Assembly (NCBI RefSeq): GCF_000421565.1
Contig: NZ_ATXG01000012.1
Coordinates: 1 to 64,000 of the forward strand
Origin: Agromyces subbeticus DSM 16689
GTDB lineage: Bacteria; Actinomycetota; Actinomycetes; Actinomycetales; Microbacteriaceae
Direction of reading: 5' to 3'
DNA length: 64,000 bases
A program made the translations under genes and the position numbers. Numbering within the stretch: the stretch's first letter is position 1; each line of letters starts with the position of its first letter. Below, piece by piece: positions 9,282 to 19,818 of this stretch. A model generated the notes under the pieces. The model did not search any database, was not told the DNA's origin, and saw nothing but the letters and a program-made list of their open reading frames with translations.

Positions 9282-10982
9282 TCATCGGGCGCGCGCCACA
9301 CGGGGCTCGTCCCACACCGGGGCATCCGACTCGTAGACCTCGCCGTCGGTGCCGAAGACCAGGAACCGGTCGAAGCCGCGAGTGAACCAGCGGTCGTGGG
9401 TCACGGCGAGCACCGTGCCCTCGAAGCGCGACAGCCCCTCTTCGAGCGCCTCCGCCGAGACCAGGTCGAGGTTGTCGGTCGGTTCGTCGAGCAGCAGCAG
9501 CGTCGCCCCCGAGAGCTCGAGCAGCAGGATCTGCAGGCGCGCCTGCTGGCCGCCCGACAGCGAGTCGAAGTTCTGCAGCGCTGATGCCGCGAGCCCGTAG
9601 CGATCGAGGGCCGAGCTCGCGGCCTCTCGCGCCATGCCGTCGCGATTCGCATCGCCGCGGTGCAGGATGTCGAGGAGCGTGCGCCCACGGTACTCGGGGT
9701 GCTCGTGGTTCTGCGCGAACCAGCCGGGCACCACTCGAGCACCGAGCACCGCCCTGCCGCCGTGCGGCACTCGTGCGAGCGTCTCGCCGACCGTCGTGAT
9801 GTGACCGAGCGTTCGATCGGGTTCGGTGCCGCCGCCGGCGAGCAACCGCAGGAAATGCGACTTGCCCGATCCGTTCGAACCGAGCACCGCGACCCGGTCG
9901 CCGAACCAGACCTCGAGGTCGAACGGCTTCATGAGTCCCGTCAGCTCGAGCCGTTCGGCCACGACGGCGCGTTTGCCGGTGCGCGAGCCGCGCAGGCGCA
10001 TCGAGACCGCCTGGGCCGGCGGGCGCTCCTCGGGCGGGCCCGCCTCCTCGAACTTGCGCAGCCGGGTCACCGCAGCCTGATAGCGCGACGCCATGCCGTC
10101 GTTGTAGGTCGCCTTGACCTTGAGGTTCGCCACGAGCGTCTTCAGCGCGACGTGCTGCTCGTCCCATCGCCGGCGCAGTTCGTCAAGGCGCGCGAAGCGC
10201 TCGTCACGAGCCCGGTGGTAGTTCTCGAAGCTGCCGCCGTGCACCCACGCGGTGTTGCCGGCCGCGCCGACCTCGAGGGTCACGATGCGGTCGGCGGCGC
10301 GGGCGAGCAGCTCGCGGTCGTGCGAGACGAGCAGCACGGTCTTCGGGGTCGCCCGCAACTGCGCCTCGAGCCAGCGCTTGCCCGGCACGTCGAGCGAGTT
10401 GTCCGGCTCGTCGAGCAGCAGCACCTGCTCGGGGCCACGGAAGAGGGCCTCGAGCGCGAGGCGCTTCTGCTCGCCGCCCGAGAGCGTCGCGAGGTCGCGC
10501 CACTTCGCCCGCTCGAACGGGATACTGAGCGCGGCGATCGTGCAGTGGTCCCACACGACCTCCTGGTCGTAGCCGCCGGCCTCCGCATACTCGGCGAGCG
10601 CGTTCGCGTACCGCATCTGGGCCGCGGTGTCGTCGCGTTCGATGATGGCGTTCTCGGATGCCTCGAGCTCGATCGCCGCCGCACGGATGCGGGTCGGCGC
10701 GACCGAGACGAGCAGGCCCTGCACTGTGGCATCCGTGCCCTCGATCGTGGCCCCGGTGCCGACGAACTGGTCCATGACGCCGAGCCCGCCGTCGACCTGC
10801 ACGCTGCCCTCGTCTGGTCTGAGCGACCCGCGGATGATGCGCAGCAGCGTGGACTTGCCCGCGCCGTTCGCACCGATGAGGGCGGTGGTCGCGCCATCCG
10901 TCACCCGGAAGGCGAGGTCGGCGAGCAGCGGCCGGCCGTCGGGGAGCGAGAAGGAGACGCCGTTGACGTCGATGAGACCCAT
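9282..10982 (-). CDS. ABC-F family ATP-binding protein
   Basis: A 566-residue soluble protein with two fused ABC ATPase domains and no membrane segments, the ABC-F layout. The first domain has Walker A GANGAGKST, signature LSGGEQKRL and Walker B VLLLDEPDNSLD. The second has GSNGSGKSH, LSGGQQARLQ and LLLLDEPTDNLD. A charged linker lies between them. ABC-F proteins bind ribosomes as translation factors or protect them from antibiotics; which role applies cannot be decided from sequence. The ATG at 10982 (MGLIDVNGV) begins at the first conserved beta strand, although the open frame extends to 11150. A TAGTCT box at 11050-11055 is a possible promoter. Confidence 0.92.
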   Translation of the reverse strand: MGLIDVNGVSFSLPDGRPLLADLAFRVTDGATTALIGANGAGKSTLLRIIRGSLRPDEGSVQVDGGLGVMDQFVGTGATIEGTDATVQGLLVSVAPTRIRAAAIELEASENAIIERDDTAAQMRYANALAEYAEAGGYDQEVVWDHCTIAALSIPFERAKWRDLATLSGGEQKRLALEALFRGPEQVLLLDEPDNSLDVPGKRWLEAQLRATPKTVLLVSHDRELLARAADRIVTLEVGAAGNTAWVHGGSFENYHRARDERFARLDELRRRWDEQHVALKTLVANLKVKATYNDGMASRYQAAVTRLRKFEEAGPPEERPPAQAVSMRLRGSRTGKRAVVAERLELTGLMKPFDLEVWFGDRVAVLGSNGSGKSHFLRLLAGGGTEPDRTLGHITTVGETLARVPHGGRAVLGARVVPGWFAQNHEHPEYRGRTLLDILHRGDANRDGMAREAASSALDRYGLAASALQNFDSLSGGQQARLQILLLELSGATLLLLDEPTDNLDLVSAEALEEGLSRFEGTVLAVTHDRWFTRGFDRFLVFGTDGEVYESDAPVWDEPRVARAR

Positions 10983-11109
10983 GCGAATGTCCGTTCGGTT
11001 CGCGGCCGGGCTCTTGCCCGATTCCGCACCGCCCGATGGGCAGCCGACCAGACTAGCGGTTCGGCGCCGCCCCCTGCCACCGACGGCCGTTCTACGGCAA
11101 GCTGGAGAC

Positions 11110-12267
11110 ATGCAACGCACCTCAGCAGAGCCTCTCGACGCCCTCCGCACGCGAACCAGCGCGAAGTGGCGCCTCTACCCCGACGACGTGCTGCCGCTGC
11201 CCGTCGCCGAGATGGACTACCCGCTCGCCGAGCCGATCGCCGCGGCACTGCACGCGGCGATCCGTCGCTCCGACACCGGGTACATCGCCGGCAGCCGCCC
11301 GGTCGCCGAGGCGTTCCAGGGCTTCGCCGCAGCGAGGCTGGGTTGGGAGGTCGACCCCGCGCGCGTCACGTGCACGGCCGATGTCAGCATGGGCATCGTC
11401 GAGGTGCTGCGCCGCGTGACCGCGCCGGGTGACGGCGTCGTCATCACCCCGCCGATCTACCCGCCGTTCTTCGACCTCGTGACCGAGGCCTCCGGTCGGG
11501 TCGTCGAGGTGCCGATGCTCGGCGGCATCGACGAGGGCTGGGCGCTCGATCTCGACGGCATCGATGCGGCGTTCGCGGCAGGTGCCCGGGCGATGGTGCT
11601 CTGCAATCCGCACAACCCGATCGGCCTGGTTCCGGATGCCGCGCAGCTGGCCGCCCTCGCCGAGATCGCCGCCCGGCACGGTGCCACGATCGTCGCCGAC
11701 GAGGTGCACGGCCCGCTCGTGCAGCCCGGAGTGGACTACACGCCGTTCCTCACCGTCTCCGACGCAGCCCGCGAGCACGGCGTGACGGTGACGGCGGCGA
11801 CGAAGGCGTTCAACATCGCCGGGTTGAAGGCGGCGCTCATCGTCACCGCGAGCGATCGCGGCGACCGCGTGCGTGCTGCCCTGCCCTACGAGGTCGAGTG
11901 GCGCATGAGCCAGTTCGGTTCGATCGCCTCGATCGCCGCGTTCCGCGAAGGCGGCCCGTGGCTCGACGGTGTGCTCGCGAGCCTCGACGACAATCGGCGC
12001 CTGCTCGCCGAGCTGCTCGCCGACGAGCTGCCGGGAGTGCGCTACCGCATGCCCGACGCGACCTACCTCGCCTGGCTCGACCTCTCGGCGCTCGGCTGGG
12101 GCGACGACCCCGCCGCCTTCGCACTCGAGCACGCGAGGGTCGCGCTCGGCATCGGTCCGACGTTCGGCGCGAGCGTCGGCACGGGCCATGCACGACTCAA
12201 CTTCGCGTGCACGCCCGAGGTGCTGAGCGAGGCGATCACGCGGCTCGCCGACGCGCGGGTCGGCTGA
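11110..12267 (+). CDS. MalY/PatB-type PLP aminotransferase (C-S lyase)
   Basis: A 385-residue fold-type I PLP enzyme of the MalY/PatB group, usually cystathionine beta-lyase, which cleaves C-S bonds to give pyruvate, ammonia and a thiol. Visible landmarks are the N-terminal AEMDYPLAEPI, CNPHNPIGLV near 165-174, the DEVH cofactor contact at 197-200, and Lys232 in AATKAFNIAGLK, the expected Schiff-base lysine. ATG 11110 follows CTGGAGAC. It ends 3 bp from the convergent guaB stop. The transsulfuration role is inferred from the family. Confidence 0.88.
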   Translation: MQRTSAEPLDALRTRTSAKWRLYPDDVLPLPVAEMDYPLAEPIAAALHAAIRRSDTGYIAGSRPVAEAFQGFAAARLGWEVDPARVTCTADVSMGIVEVLRRVTAPGDGVVITPPIYPPFFDLVTEASGRVVEVPMLGGIDEGWALDLDGIDAAFAAGARAMVLCNPHNPIGLVPDAAQLAALAEIAARHGATIVADEVHGPLVQPGVDYTPFLTVSDAAREHGVTVTAATKAFNIAGLKAALIVTASDRGDRVRAALPYEVEWRMSQFGSIASIAAFREGGPWLDGVLASLDDNRRLLAELLADELPGVRYRMPDATYLAWLDLSALGWGDDPAAFALEHARVALGIGPTFGASVGTGHARLNFACTPEVLSEAITRLADARVG

Positions 12268-12270
12268 GCC

Positions 12271-13818
<1,548 letters not shown>

Positions 13819-13928
13819 TCAGGTCCGCAGTACCAATGTTAAGCGAGTTTGCATCGCGAGCATTCCCGGATAACAATCGAACGCCGTTTGCCTCACGCGT
13901 GAAACGTATGAGACATAATCGGCACGTA

Positions 13929-13950
13929 CTGTCGACGACGTTGTCGACAG
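13929..13950. promoter_or_regulatory. 22-bp perfect inverted repeat in the guaB/livH divergent region
   Basis: CTGTCGAC and GTCGACAG are exact reverse complements separated by 6 bp (GACGTT). The site lies about 10 bp after a CATAAT sequence (13914-13919) that could be the livH -10, and 55 bp before the livH start. It is a likely operator or 5'-UTR hairpin; no regulator is assigned. Confidence 0.5.
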
Positions 13951-14005
13951 GTAAGGACCGAACCCCGAACGGCCACCAGCCTGACGGGGCGCCCTTGGAG
14001 GTGCA

Positions 14006-15328
14006 GTGAAACCCACACGAACGCTCGCCCATCGGTCTCCAGGGAGGTGGCTCGTTCTCCTCGGAATCCTCGTGTCCGCACTCACTCTGTCCGGCATCGC
14101 AGCGTCCCCTGCGATGGCGGAGGATGGGAGTACGGCCCAGGAATCCGAAGAGTTCGAATACTTCTTCACGGGGAACGTGCAATTCGATCGAGAACCGCTC
14201 GAAGGCGTGCAGATCACGGTCGAAGGCGGCGGCTTCGAAGCCGAAGCCGAGACCGACGCCGAAGGAAAATGGCGCATCGGCGTGCCTGAAAAAGGCGAGT
14301 ACAAGGTCACGCTCGACGAAGACACCCTCCCCGAGGGCGTCGTCGTCGCGGAGGGCGGGTCCACGATCAACGCCGAGTTCGGCCTCACGAAGCTGAAGGC
14401 CGTGAACTTCTTCCTCGGCGAGGGCGAGCGCACGACCACCTCCTTCGGCGCGCAGTTGCTCGAGCGAACGATCAATGGCCTGAACTTCGGGCTACTGCTC
14501 GCGCTCGCCGCCATCGGCCTCTCCCTCATCTTCGGCACGACCGGGCTCTCGAACTTCGCCCACGCCGAGATGGTCACCTTCGGCGCCCTGATGGTGCTGA
14601 GCTTCGGCGTCGACCTGGCCTGGCCCATCTGGCTCGCCATCGCCGTCGCGCTCGTGCTCAGCGCGGCGCTCGGTTGGGGTCTTGATGCGGTGATCTGGAA
14701 ACCGCTCCGCAAACGCGGGGTCGGGCTCATCCCCCTCATGATCGTGAGCATCGGTCTCTCCCTCGCGATCCGGTACACCTACCAGTTCTTCTACGGCGGA
14801 GCGACCCGGCAGCTGCCGGGCGCCACCGCCCCGAAGGAGCTGTCGTTCGGTGGGGTGCAGCTCTCGTGGATCGACGTCGGCAGCATGATCGTCTCGGTCG
14901 TGGTGCTGCTCGCCGTCGCCTACTTCCTGCTGAAGACCCGCATCGGCAAGGCCACTCGCGCTGTCTCCGACAACGCGAGCCTCGCCTCCGCGAGCGGCAT
15001 CGACGTCGACCGGGTCATCCGCATCGTCTGGGTGCTCGGCGCGGCGCTCGCCGGCCTCAGCGGCATCCTGTGGGCCTACTTCCGTCCCGGCGTCAGCTGG
15101 GACATGGGCTTCCAGATCCTGCTGCTGATCTTCGCCGCGGTCACCCTCGGCGGTCTCGGCACCGCATTCGGCGCCCTCGTCGGCTCCCTCATCGTCGGTC
15201 TCTTCATCGAGATCTCGACGCTGTGGCTGCCGAGCGACCTGAAGTACGTGGGCGCGCTCGTCGTGCTGATCCTCGTGCTGCTGTTCCGACCGCAGGGCAT
15301 CCTCGGTCGCCGCGAGAGAATCGGCTAA
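14006..15328 (+). CDS. livH: Branched-chain amino acid type ABC permease LivH with exported N-terminal domain
   Basis: A 440-residue protein about 140 residues longer than standard LivH. Residues 1-39 look like a signal peptide (basic start, hydrophobic LVLLGILVSALTLSGIAA, cut after AMA). Residues ~45-125 form a beta-rich segment with the carboxypeptidase-regulatory-like pattern EPLEGVQITVEGGGF and ETDAEGKWRIGVPEKGEYKV. The standard permease follows from about 150, with many helices and GLSLIFGTTGLSNFAHAEM and FGALVGSLIVG. It would transport branched-chain or related amino acids with LivM, LivG and LivF. The GTG start at 14006 follows GGAGGTG. Confidence 0.9.
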   Translation: MKPTRTLAHRSPGRWLVLLGILVSALTLSGIAASPAMAEDGSTAQESEEFEYFFTGNVQFDREPLEGVQITVEGGGFEAEAETDAEGKWRIGVPEKGEYKVTLDEDTLPEGVVVAEGGSTINAEFGLTKLKAVNFFLGEGERTTTSFGAQLLERTINGLNFGLLLALAAIGLSLIFGTTGLSNFAHAEMVTFGALMVLSFGVDLAWPIWLAIAVALVLSAALGWGLDAVIWKPLRKRGVGLIPLMIVSIGLSLAIRYTYQFFYGGATRQLPGATAPKELSFGGVQLSWIDVGSMIVSVVVLLAVAYFLLKTRIGKATRAVSDNASLASASGIDVDRVIRIVWVLGAALAGLSGILWAYFRPGVSWDMGFQILLLIFAAVTLGGLGTAFGALVGSLIVGLFIEISTLWLPSDLKYVGALVVLILVLLFRPQGILGRRERIG

Positions 15329-15340
15329 GGAGGACCGACC

Positions 15341-16324
15341 ATGATCGACTGGACTCAGATCTTCTCCAACGCGGCGCAGGAGCTCATCAGCCCTGTTACC
15401 GCGGCATACGCACTGGCGGCCCTCGGCCTCGCGGTCCACTTCGGATACACGGGACTGCTGAACTTCGGCCAGGCCGGGTTCATGGCGCTCGGCGCCTACG
15501 GCTACGCCATCTCGGTGCTCTCGTTCGGCCTCCCCGTCTGGGCGGCCGTGCTCGTCGGCATCGGCGCGTCCGTCGTGTTCGCGCTGATCCTCGGCATCCC
15601 GACCCTGCGACTCAGAGCCGACTACCTCGCGATCGTGACGATCGCGGCCGCCGAGATCCTGCGGCTCATCTTCACGACGAACACGTTCGACGCTCTCACG
15701 GGATCCGCGAGCGGCCTGCAGGGCTACAAGGGAGGCTTCGCGGATCTCAACCCGATCCCGAAGGGCACCTACGGCTTCGGGCCGTTCGAGTACAACGAGT
15801 ACGACTGGTGGGTCCGCATCGTCGGCTGGTCGCTCGTCGTCATCATCGCGCTCCTCACGTGGCTCATCATGCGCAGCCCATGGGGCCGCGTCATCAAGGG
15901 CATCCGCGAAGACGAGGACGCGGTTCGCGCCCTGGGCAAGAACGTCTACTCCTACAAGATGCAGAGCCTCATCCTCGGTGGTGTCTACGGCACCCTCGCC
16001 GGCATGATCTTCGTGCTCCCTCGAGCGGTCGTTCCGGCCAACTACCAGACGTCGCTCACCTTCTTCGTCTACGCGATCCTGCTCCTCGGCGGGGCCGCCA
16101 CGATCCTCGGGCCCATCATCGGCTCGATGATCTTCTGGGTGCTGCTCTCCTTCTTCTCGGGCTTCATCTCCCGGGCGGTCGAGGCGGGCTGGCTCCCGTT
16201 CATGACGCAGGTGCAGGCCGGACAGCTCCGGTTCATCCTCGTCGGCATCGCGATCATGTTGATCGTGATATTCAGGCCCCAGGGCATCTTCGGAAACAAG
16301 AAGGAGCTGGCCTTTGTCAAGTGA
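15341..16324 (+). CDS. livM: Branched-chain amino acid type ABC permease LivM
   Basis: A 327-residue polytopic permease with about nine hydrophobic segments and the family signatures GLLNFGQAGFMALGAYGY, TLRLRADYLAIVTIA and IKGIREDEDAVRALGKN. It pairs with LivH to form the membrane channel. The ATG follows AAGGAGGA at 12 bp after livH. The last 11 bp overlap livG, which implies translational coupling. The substrate is inferred from the family only. Confidence 0.95.
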   Translation: MIDWTQIFSNAAQELISPVTAAYALAALGLAVHFGYTGLLNFGQAGFMALGAYGYAISVLSFGLPVWAAVLVGIGASVVFALILGIPTLRLRADYLAIVTIAAAEILRLIFTTNTFDALTGSASGLQGYKGGFADLNPIPKGTYGFGPFEYNEYDWWVRIVGWSLVVIIALLTWLIMRSPWGRVIKGIREDEDAVRALGKNVYSYKMQSLILGGVYGTLAGMIFVLPRAVVPANYQTSLTFFVYAILLLGGAATILGPIIGSMIFWVLLSFFSGFISRAVEAGWLPFMTQVQAGQLRFILVGIAIMLIVIFRPQGIFGNKKELAFVK

Positions 16325-17228
16325 TGTCACTCCCACGTCCAAGCCGGTGAAGACCACGGGTCTTCACATTGGCGCCGCAGAACCCGGTTGCCGCAAGGTC
16401 GACCCGATTCTCGTCGCCGACGGCGTCACCCGCACCTTCGGCGGCCTCACCGCGGTCGATGTCGACCACGTCGAGATCCCCCGCGGTGCGATCACCGCAC
16501 TGATCGGCCCGAACGGCGCCGGCAAGACCACGTTCTTCAACCTGCTGACGGGCTTCGACAAGCCCGACACGGGCACGTGGTCGTTCGAAGGTCGCTCGCT
16601 CGCTCATGTGCCGGCCTATCGGGTCGCCCGCATGGGACTCATCCGCACCTTCCAGCTGACGAAGGCGCTGGGCCTGCTCACGGTGCTCGACAACATGAAG
16701 CTCGGCGCGAAGAACCAGAGCGGCGAGAACCTCTTCCGCTCGGTCCTGCCGTTCCTCTGGCGCAAGCAGGAGGTCGAGATCGAGGCCAAGGCCATGGAGC
16801 TGCTCGCCCGCTTCAAGCTCGACGCCAAGAGCACCGACTACGCCGCGAGTCTCTCGGGCGGGCAGCGCAAGCTGCTCGAGATGGCTCGGGCCCTCATGAG
16901 CGACCCCACGCTCGTGATGCTCGACGAGCCGATGGCCGGGGTGAACCCGGCGCTGACGCAGTCACTGCTCGATCACATCCTCGACCTGAAGTCGCAGGGC
17001 ATGACCGTGCTGTTCGTCGAGCACGATATGCACATGGTGCGCCACATCGCCGACTGGGTGGTCGTGATGGCCGAGGGCCGCATCGTGGCCGAGGGCGATC
17101 CGCACACCGTCATGGAAGACCAGGCCGTGATCGACGCGTACCTCGGCGCCCACCACGACACCGATCTCGGCGCGACCGACACGGAGAACGTCGAAGTCCT
17201 GAAGGAGCTCATCGATGACGAACAGTAA
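16314..17228 (+). CDS. livG: Branched-chain amino acid type ABC ATPase LivG
   Basis: A 304-residue ATPase with Walker A GPNGAGKTT, signature LSGGQRKLLEMAR and Walker B LVMLDEPMAGV, plus the BCA_ABC_TP C-terminal motif expected of LivG (AEGDPHTVMEDQAVIDAYLG). The start is TTG at 16314, supported by AAGGAG at 16301-16306 about 8 nt upstream and an 11-bp overlap with livM. A 40-residue N-terminal tail precedes the ABC domain, and an acidic tail ends the protein. It overlaps livF by 14 bp. Confidence 0.94.
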   Translation: MSSDVTPTSKPVKTTGLHIGAAEPGCRKVDPILVADGVTRTFGGLTAVDVDHVEIPRGAITALIGPNGAGKTTFFNLLTGFDKPDTGTWSFEGRSLAHVPAYRVARMGLIRTFQLTKALGLLTVLDNMKLGAKNQSGENLFRSVLPFLWRKQEVEIEAKAMELLARFKLDAKSTDYAASLSGGQRKLLEMARALMSDPTLVMLDEPMAGVNPALTQSLLDHILDLKSQGMTVLFVEHDMHMVRHIADWVVVMAEGRIVAEGDPHTVMEDQAVIDAYLGAHHDTDLGATDTENVEVLKELIDDEQ

Positions 17229-17982
17229 TCCCGCTCCGGGCGCGGTGCTCGAGCCGGTCGGCGACATGGTCGTCGAGGTCGATGCCGTCACGGCCGGGTA
17301 CCTGCCCGGCGTCAACATCCTGAACGCGTGCTCGCTGCAGGCCAGACAGGGTGAGCTCATCGGCATCATCGGCCCAAACGGGGCCGGCAAGTCGACCCTG
17401 CTGAAGGCGATCTTCGGCCTCGTGAAGGTGCGCGAGGGCACGATCCGCCTGAACGGCGAAGAGATCACGAACCAGAAGGCGAACAAGCTCGTCGCCAAGG
17501 GCGTCGGCTTCGTGCCGCAGACGAACAACGTGTTCCCGTCGCTGACCATCCAGGAGAACCTCGAGATGGGTCTCTTCCAGAAGCCCAAGGGGCTGAAGGA
17601 GCGGCTCGAGTTCGTCACCGAGATCTTCCCCGAGCTCGGCAAGCGACTCGGCCAGCGGGCAGGCTCGCTCTCGGGCGGTGAACGCCAGATGGTGGCGATG
17701 TCGCGCGCGCTCATGATGGGACCGCACGTCATGCTCCTCGACGAGCCCAGCGCCGGCCTCTCGCCCGTTCGTCAAGACGAGGCGTTCCTTCGCGTGAAGG
17801 AGATCAACCGCGCCGGCGTCACGACGATCATGGTCGAGCAGAACGCGCGTCGCTGCCTGCAGATCTGCGACCGCGGTTACGTGCTCGACCAGGGCCGAGA
17901 CGCCTACACGGGCACCGGTCGCGACCTGCTGAACGACCCGAAGGTCATCGGCCTCTACCTGGGCACGCTCGGGCAGGACTGA
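17215..17982 (+). CDS. livF: Branched-chain amino acid type ABC ATPase LivF
   Basis: A 255-residue ATPase, the second energising subunit of the transporter, with Walker A GPNGAGKST, signature LSGGERQMVAMSR and Walker B VMLLDEPSAGLSP. ATG 17215 lies within the livG coding end. A perfect 15-bp stem hairpin 22 bp after its stop terminates the livHMGF operon. Confidence 0.94.
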   Translation: MTNSNPAPGAVLEPVGDMVVEVDAVTAGYLPGVNILNACSLQARQGELIGIIGPNGAGKSTLLKAIFGLVKVREGTIRLNGEEITNQKANKLVAKGVGFVPQTNNVFPSLTIQENLEMGLFQKPKGLKERLEFVTEIFPELGKRLGQRAGSLSGGERQMVAMSRALMMGPHVMLLDEPSAGLSPVRQDEAFLRVKEINRAGVTTIMVEQNARRCLQICDRGYVLDQGRDAYTGTGRDLLNDPKVIGLYLGTLGQD

Positions 17983-18003
17983 CCGCCCTCGGGCGTGAAC
18001 CAC

Positions 18004-18037
18004 CGAAGGGGCGGATGCTGCGGCATCCGCCCCTTCG
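18004..18037 (+). terminator. Terminator after livF
   Basis: CGAAGGGGCGGATGC and its exact complement flank a TGCG loop, a 15-bp perfect stem 22 bp past the livF stop. There is no T-run, as is usual in high-GC actinobacteria. Confidence 0.8.
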
Positions 18038-18218
18038 CTGTTCCCCGCGCGGCCGCGTGCGCGCCGCTGCGCCCCGCTGCGCCCCGCTGCGCCTGGCGGC
18101 GCCACCAGGTGGGCTGCGAGTGGCCGCAGCGACCCGTCAGCGCCAGTCAGTGCCTATCGCGCCCCGCCCTGCTCCTTGCATGACAGGGGCTGGTGGGATG
18201 AGATCGGGGCGCACGAAA

Positions 18219-18248
18219 GAGGGGCCCCGGCCGAAGCCGGGACCCCTC
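18219..18248 (-). terminator. Terminator after the binding-protein gene
   Basis: GAGGGG-C-CCCGGC pairs with GCCGGG-A-CCCCTC around a CGAA loop (one C/A mismatch). It ends 17 bp beyond the stop of the convergent substrate-binding protein gene. Confidence 0.7.
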
Positions 18249-18265
18249 AGTCGATACGACCCGTA

Positions 18266-19555
18266 TCAGTTGATGCGGGTGTAGGTGTTGTCGTCGCCGT
18301 ACTCGTAGACGCCGATGGTCGCCTCGGTCGGGTCACCGTGCTCGTCGAGCGTGATGGGACCGGACGGGCCGTCGAAGTCGATCTGCTTGCCCTCGGCGAG
18401 CAGCTTGGCGCCGTCGGCGAAGGTGGTGACCTTCTCGCCCTCGCCCGAGCCACCCGACACCTGGCGGAGGTACTTGGCGATGTCGGCACCTTCGGTGCTG
18501 TTCGCCGCGTATGCCGCAAGGGCGATGAGGATCGTCGCGTCGTACGACTCGGGGCCGTAGCTGAAGTCGGCGAGCTCGGGGTCGACTGCGAGGAGTCGAT
18601 CACGGAAGTCGTCTTCGAGCTTCGGGCCGGGCAGCGTGCCCTTCGAGCCGGCGATCAGGCCGGGCGCGAAGTCTGCGCTGTAGTCGGACAGGTTGCCGTC
18701 GACGAAGTACAGCTGGTTACCGGGGTAACCGGAGCCGACGAGCGCCGGAACGACGACCTTCGCCTCGTCGAACGTGATGACTGCGACTGCGTCGGGGTTC
18801 GAGGCCGAGATGGCCGAGAGCTGCGCGTCGAAGTTCGAGTCACCCGTGTTGAAGAGCTCTTCGGCGACGACTTCGCCACCGGCTGCTTCGAACGCCTCTT
18901 TGGTGGCGGCCGCGAGGCCGGTGCCGTAGGGGTCGTTCAGCACGAGCAGGCCGAGCGTCGAGTGACCGTCGTCGGCGATCTGCGTGCCGAGCACCTCACC
19001 CTGCAGCAGGTCGGACGGCGCGGTGCGGAAGTACAGACCGGCGTCTTCGTACTCGGTGAAGTCGGGCGAGGTGTTCGCCGGCGAGAAGTGCACGACGCCA
19101 GCCGAGGTGATCTGGTCGATGACCGTGAACGAGACACCCGACGAGGCAGCGCCGACGATCGCCGAGACGTCCTGCGAGAGCAGGTCGGTCACGGAGACGG
19201 TCGCGATGTCGGTCGTGGTGTCACCGGAGTCGCGGTAGATGACCTCGAGGTTCAGGCCCGAATCGGCCGCAGCAACCTCTTCTGCCGCCAGCGCGACGCC
19301 GGCCTCCTCGGGCGGGCCGAGGAACGCGAGCGTACCGCTCTGCGGGAGGATCGTGCCGATCTTCATGTCGAGGGACCGCTCACCGGCCTCGATGGGCAGT
19401 GCGTCGCCGGTGTCGGCCGGCTCTTCCGTCTCGGCCGACGGCGTGCCGCCCGACGCGCACGCAGACAGGAGAAGGGTGCTGACGCCGGCAATGGCGAGAC
19501 CCGTCCAGGCTGCGCGAGCCGAACGCTTGGCCGAGGCCTTCGCGAATACGCTCAT
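18266..19555 (-). CDS. Branched-chain amino acid type ABC substrate-binding lipoprotein
   Basis: A 429-residue lipoprotein: signal peptide, then the lipobox LLLSAC with Cys33 as the lipid anchor, then a Peripla_BP_6 (LivJ/LivK-like) domain starting at KIGTILPQSGTLAFLGPPE. It should deliver substrate to LivHMGF encoded on the opposite strand. The ATG at 19555 has an AGGAGCAAC ribosome binding site; the longer frame from 19681 is not supported. The gene is convergent with livF, so transporter core and binding protein are transcribed separately. The ligand is not determinable. Confidence 0.92.
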   Translation of the reverse strand: MSVFAKASAKRSARAAWTGLAIAGVSTLLLSACASGGTPSAETEEPADTGDALPIEAGERSLDMKIGTILPQSGTLAFLGPPEEAGVALAAEEVAAADSGLNLEVIYRDSGDTTTDIATVSVTDLLSQDVSAIVGAASSGVSFTVIDQITSAGVVHFSPANTSPDFTEYEDAGLYFRTAPSDLLQGEVLGTQIADDGHSTLGLLVLNDPYGTGLAAATKEAFEAAGGEVVAEELFNTGDSNFDAQLSAISASNPDAVAVITFDEAKVVVPALVGSGYPGNQLYFVDGNLSDYSADFAPGLIAGSKGTLPGPKLEDDFRDRLLAVDPELADFSYGPESYDATILIALAAYAANSTEGADIAKYLRQVSGGSGEGEKVTTFADGAKLLAEGKQIDFDGPSGPITLDEHGDPTEATIGVYEYGDDNTYTRIN

Positions 19556-19818
19556 GTTGCTCCTTGGGACTGAAGGAATTGGTACACAATGCAGCGCCAT
19601 GGTGACGCCGTTGATTGACAGTATTCCGCGCCAATGGCGGAAACAAGTCAGTGCGGTCACAACCCTGTAACACCGCGACAATCGTTACCTCGCCGACACC
19701 TCGACCCGATTCGACGCACGGATGCTGCGCGGATCGGCGTTCCGGCGCGAGGATCGCGCGTACGCGGTATCCGCTTCCCTGCCCCTCGGCGCGCCCGTTC
19801 GCGCACCTCGCCGACCGC

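Noticed and set aside
14492-16357. A 621-codon open frame on the minus strand opposite livH/livM
   Set aside because: Its Asp/Glu/Arg/His composition is the reverse complement of a hydrophobic membrane protein gene; no start signal or homology.
18061-18092. Short tandem repeat of GCTGCGCCCC
   Set aside because: About three copies of a 10-bp GC-rich unit between two terminators; too short and simple to call a functional repeat or CRISPR.
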